From positions 8,004 to 72,003 of the forward strand of contig JBJXGZ010000109.1 in NCBI GenBank assembly GCA_046160625.1: a stretch of 64,000 bases of DNA. Direction: 5' to 3'. This document shows, piece after piece, positions 62,621-64,000 of this stretch. This DNA is from M3007 sp046160625. Its GTDB lineage: Bacteria; Bacteroidota; Bacteroidia; Chitinophagales; Saprospiraceae. The notes beneath the pieces are model-generated. The model ran no database searches. It worked only from the letters and a program-made list of their open reading frames with translations, and was not told the origin of the DNA. Position 1 is the first letter of the stretch, and each line of letters begins with the position of its first letter. The position numbers were made by a program, and so were the translations under genes.

Positions 62621-63784
62621 ATGGCAAAACGCGACTATTACGAGGTGCTGGGCGTAGCGAAAAACGCCAGTGCCGATGACATAAAAAAGGCCTACCGCAA
62701 AAAGGCACTCGAACTCCACCCCGACCGAAATCCGGACGACAAGGGGGCGGAAGAAAAATTTAAAGAAGCCGCTGAAGCCTACGATGTGCTGAGCGATGGG
62801 GACAAAAAAGCCCGCTACGACCGCTATGGTCACGCCGGCCTGGAAGGCATGGGGGGCGGGCCGGGAGGCAGTTTCCAGGGCATGGATATGGATGAAATCC
62901 TGCGCCGCTTTGGATTCGATACCGATGATATTTTTGGCGAGTTTTTTGGCGGCGGCAGACGCGGCGGGTCACGCGGCGGACGAGCACGCGGAGAACGCGG
63001 CAGCAACCTCCGCATCAAAGTTAAAATGACCCTCGAAGAAGTCTCCACCGGGGTAAATAAAAAAATCAAAGTGCGCAAGCAAGTCAGTTGCAGCACTTGC
63101 AACGGTTCTGGCGCAAAGGATGCCAGCAGCGTTGACACTTGCGCCACTTGTCGCGGCGCCGGTGCGGTCAATCAAGTGCGTCAAACGCCCTTTGGTATGA
63201 TGCAGACCGCCGTCACTTGTCCTACTTGTAATGGCGCCGGGCAGACCATCAAATCGCCCTGCAACGTTTGCAAGGGCGATGGGCGAGTTTTTGGCGAAGA
63301 AACCATTGACGTGGATATCCCGGCAGGCGTACACGAGGGCATCCAACTGAGCGTGTCGGGGCGGGGCAATGCCGGGGCAAAAGGTGGCCCGCCCGGCGAC
63401 CTACTCATCGCCATCGAAGAAATGCCACACGAAGAACTGACTCGCGAAGGCAGCAATGTGGTGTTTGAACTCTACCTCAATTTTGCTGATGCAGCACTCG
63501 GCTCGAAGGTGGATGTACCCACGCTCGACGGACGCGCCCGAATTACCATCCCTGCCGGCACTCAGGCTGGCAAGGTTTTCCGATTGAAAGACAAGGGATT
63601 ACCTGCATTGCAAAGCTATGGTCGTGGCGACCAACTGGTTCACGTAAATGTATGGACACCCAAAAAGGTCAACGACGATGAACGCCGTTTGCTTGAAAAA
63701 CTCCGCGATATGCCAAACCTGAAACCCAGCCCAGGGAAGGAGGAAAAAGGATTTTTTGACCGGGTGAGGGATATGTTTGAATAG
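62621..63784 (+). CDS. dnaJ: Chaperone protein DnaJ
   Basis: 387 residues, a type I Hsp40 that delivers substrates to DnaK and stimulates its ATPase. The J domain is at 1-70 (AKRDYYEVLGVAKNASADDI, KAYRKKALELHPDRNPDD with the HPD motif). A Gly/Phe-rich linker follows (GGGPGGSFQGMDMDEILRRF, FGGGRRGGSRGGRA). Four CxxCxGxG zinc motifs are complete: CSTCNGSG, CATCRGAG, CPTCNGAG, CNVCKGDG. The C-terminal substrate-binding domains contain VDIPAGVHEGIQLSVSGRGN and LDGRARITIPAGTQAGKVF. It follows grpE in the standard order for a grpE-dnaJ operon. Confidence 0.98.
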   Translation: MAKRDYYEVLGVAKNASADDIKKAYRKKALELHPDRNPDDKGAEEKFKEAAEAYDVLSDGDKKARYDRYGHAGLEGMGGGPGGSFQGMDMDEILRRFGFDTDDIFGEFFGGGRRGGSRGGRARGERGSNLRIKVKMTLEEVSTGVNKKIKVRKQVSCSTCNGSGAKDASSVDTCATCRGAGAVNQVRQTPFGMMQTAVTCPTCNGAGQTIKSPCNVCKGDGRVFGEETIDVDIPAGVHEGIQLSVSGRGNAGAKGGPPGDLLIAIEEMPHEELTREGSNVVFELYLNFADAALGSKVDVPTLDGRARITIPAGTQAGKVFRLKDKGLPALQSYGRGDQLVHVNVWTPKKVNDDERRLLEKLRDMPNLKPSPGKEEKGFFDRVRDMFE

Positions 63785-63827
63785 CTTATTTTGATACGGG
63801 TTTTAACCACGAAAACCACAAATATTT

Positions 63828-64000
63828 AACCACAAAAAGTAGGAATATTTAACCACAAAAAGTAGGAATATTTAACCACAAAAGGTAGGAATATTTAACC
63901 ACAAAAGGTAGGAATATTTAACCACAAAAGGCACAAAAGGACACAAAAGCCTGTATAGCGATGCTTTTGTGTCCTTTTGTGCCTTTTGTGGTTAAATATT
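63828..64000. repeat. 23-base tandem repeat leading into a 38-base inverted repeat, at the window edge
   Basis: The unit AACCACAAAAAGTAGGAATATTT repeats with starts at 63828, 63851, 63874 and 63897, plus part of a fifth at 63920 (some copies GGTAGG). The last copy runs into perfect arms at 63913-63950 and 63963-64000 (words CCACAAAAGGCACAAAAGG and its complement) with a 12-base spacer. The complement side probably continues past the window. Confidence 0.85.

Noticed and set aside
63828..63942. Regular 23-base repeats as a CRISPR array
   Set aside because: Units are directly adjacent without spacers, and no cas gene is present.
1..64000. tRNA, rRNA or riboswitch genes
   Set aside because: The non-coding gaps were read on both strands; none showed a convincing cloverleaf, rRNA segment or known aptamer core.

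Overview
The window looks like chromosomal DNA of a Bacteroidota bacterium, most likely a Saprospiria relative (Haliscomenobacter/Lewinella type). This rests on type IX secretion (T9SS) C-terminal sorting domains on about eleven proteins, a giant SprB-repeat protein with a CHU_C/gliding-type C-terminus, a TonB-dependent receptor with a CarboxypepD_reg-like front domain, NarX/LuxR two-component genes behind TPRs, and two TAnnTTTG-type -7 boxes. No rRNA, tRNA, CRISPR array, integrase or transposase gene was recognised. No T9SS machinery gene lies in the window, only cargo.

Layout. 1-2.9 kb: a TPR membrane protein cut by the window edge, then a protein with an apparent effector-associated domain, a membrane anchor and a formylglycine-enzyme-like domain. 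2.9-9.8 kb: an outer-membrane barrel, a secreted barrel-like protein, an Lgt-like membrane protein fused to a beta-rich tail, and a TonB-dependent receptor. 9.9-14.2 kb: an MFS transporter, a YdeI-type protein, a block of repeats and a lipoprotein alpha-amylase. 14.5-24.6 kb: one huge SprB-repeat surface protein split by a one-base frameshift. 24.7-27.4 kb: two tandem YwaF-like membrane proteins, a 3-methyladenine glycosylase and a cupin. 27.4-35.0 kb: five secreted proteins on the minus strand, two of them adhesin-like with peptidase S74 chaperone ends. 35.2-38.4 kb: histidine kinase, response regulator and a small unknown. 38.6-46.5 kb: four secreted proteins on the plus strand, including a metalloprotease and a trypsin-like protease. 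46.6-49.4 kb: phosphopantetheinyl transferase, DinB-like protein and RsmF. 49.5-59.0 kb: a duplicated array of PKD/T9SS proteins with a beta-helix protein and a truncated copy of it. 59.5-63.8 kb: lpxD, an AI-2E family permease, grpE and dnaJ.

The most unusual feature is a large set of inverted repeats built from short repeated words. They sit in many inter-gene gaps, often contain the stop codon or last codons of the adjoining gene, and in several cases lie in frame inside ordinary genes (AAG glycosylase, RsmF, PPTase, TonB receptor, a PKD paralogue). This resembles the Rickettsia palindromic elements in principle but uses many different words. One family (core word GCGGTTCTCCTGTTTTA) occurs at three main loci, and two of these share an internal core in opposite orientation.

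The window therefore combines an ordinary envelope/chaperone region with a surface-and-secretion accessory region that is growing by tandem duplication and by exchange of T9SS tails. All functions are inferred from reading sequence motifs; no database search was run.
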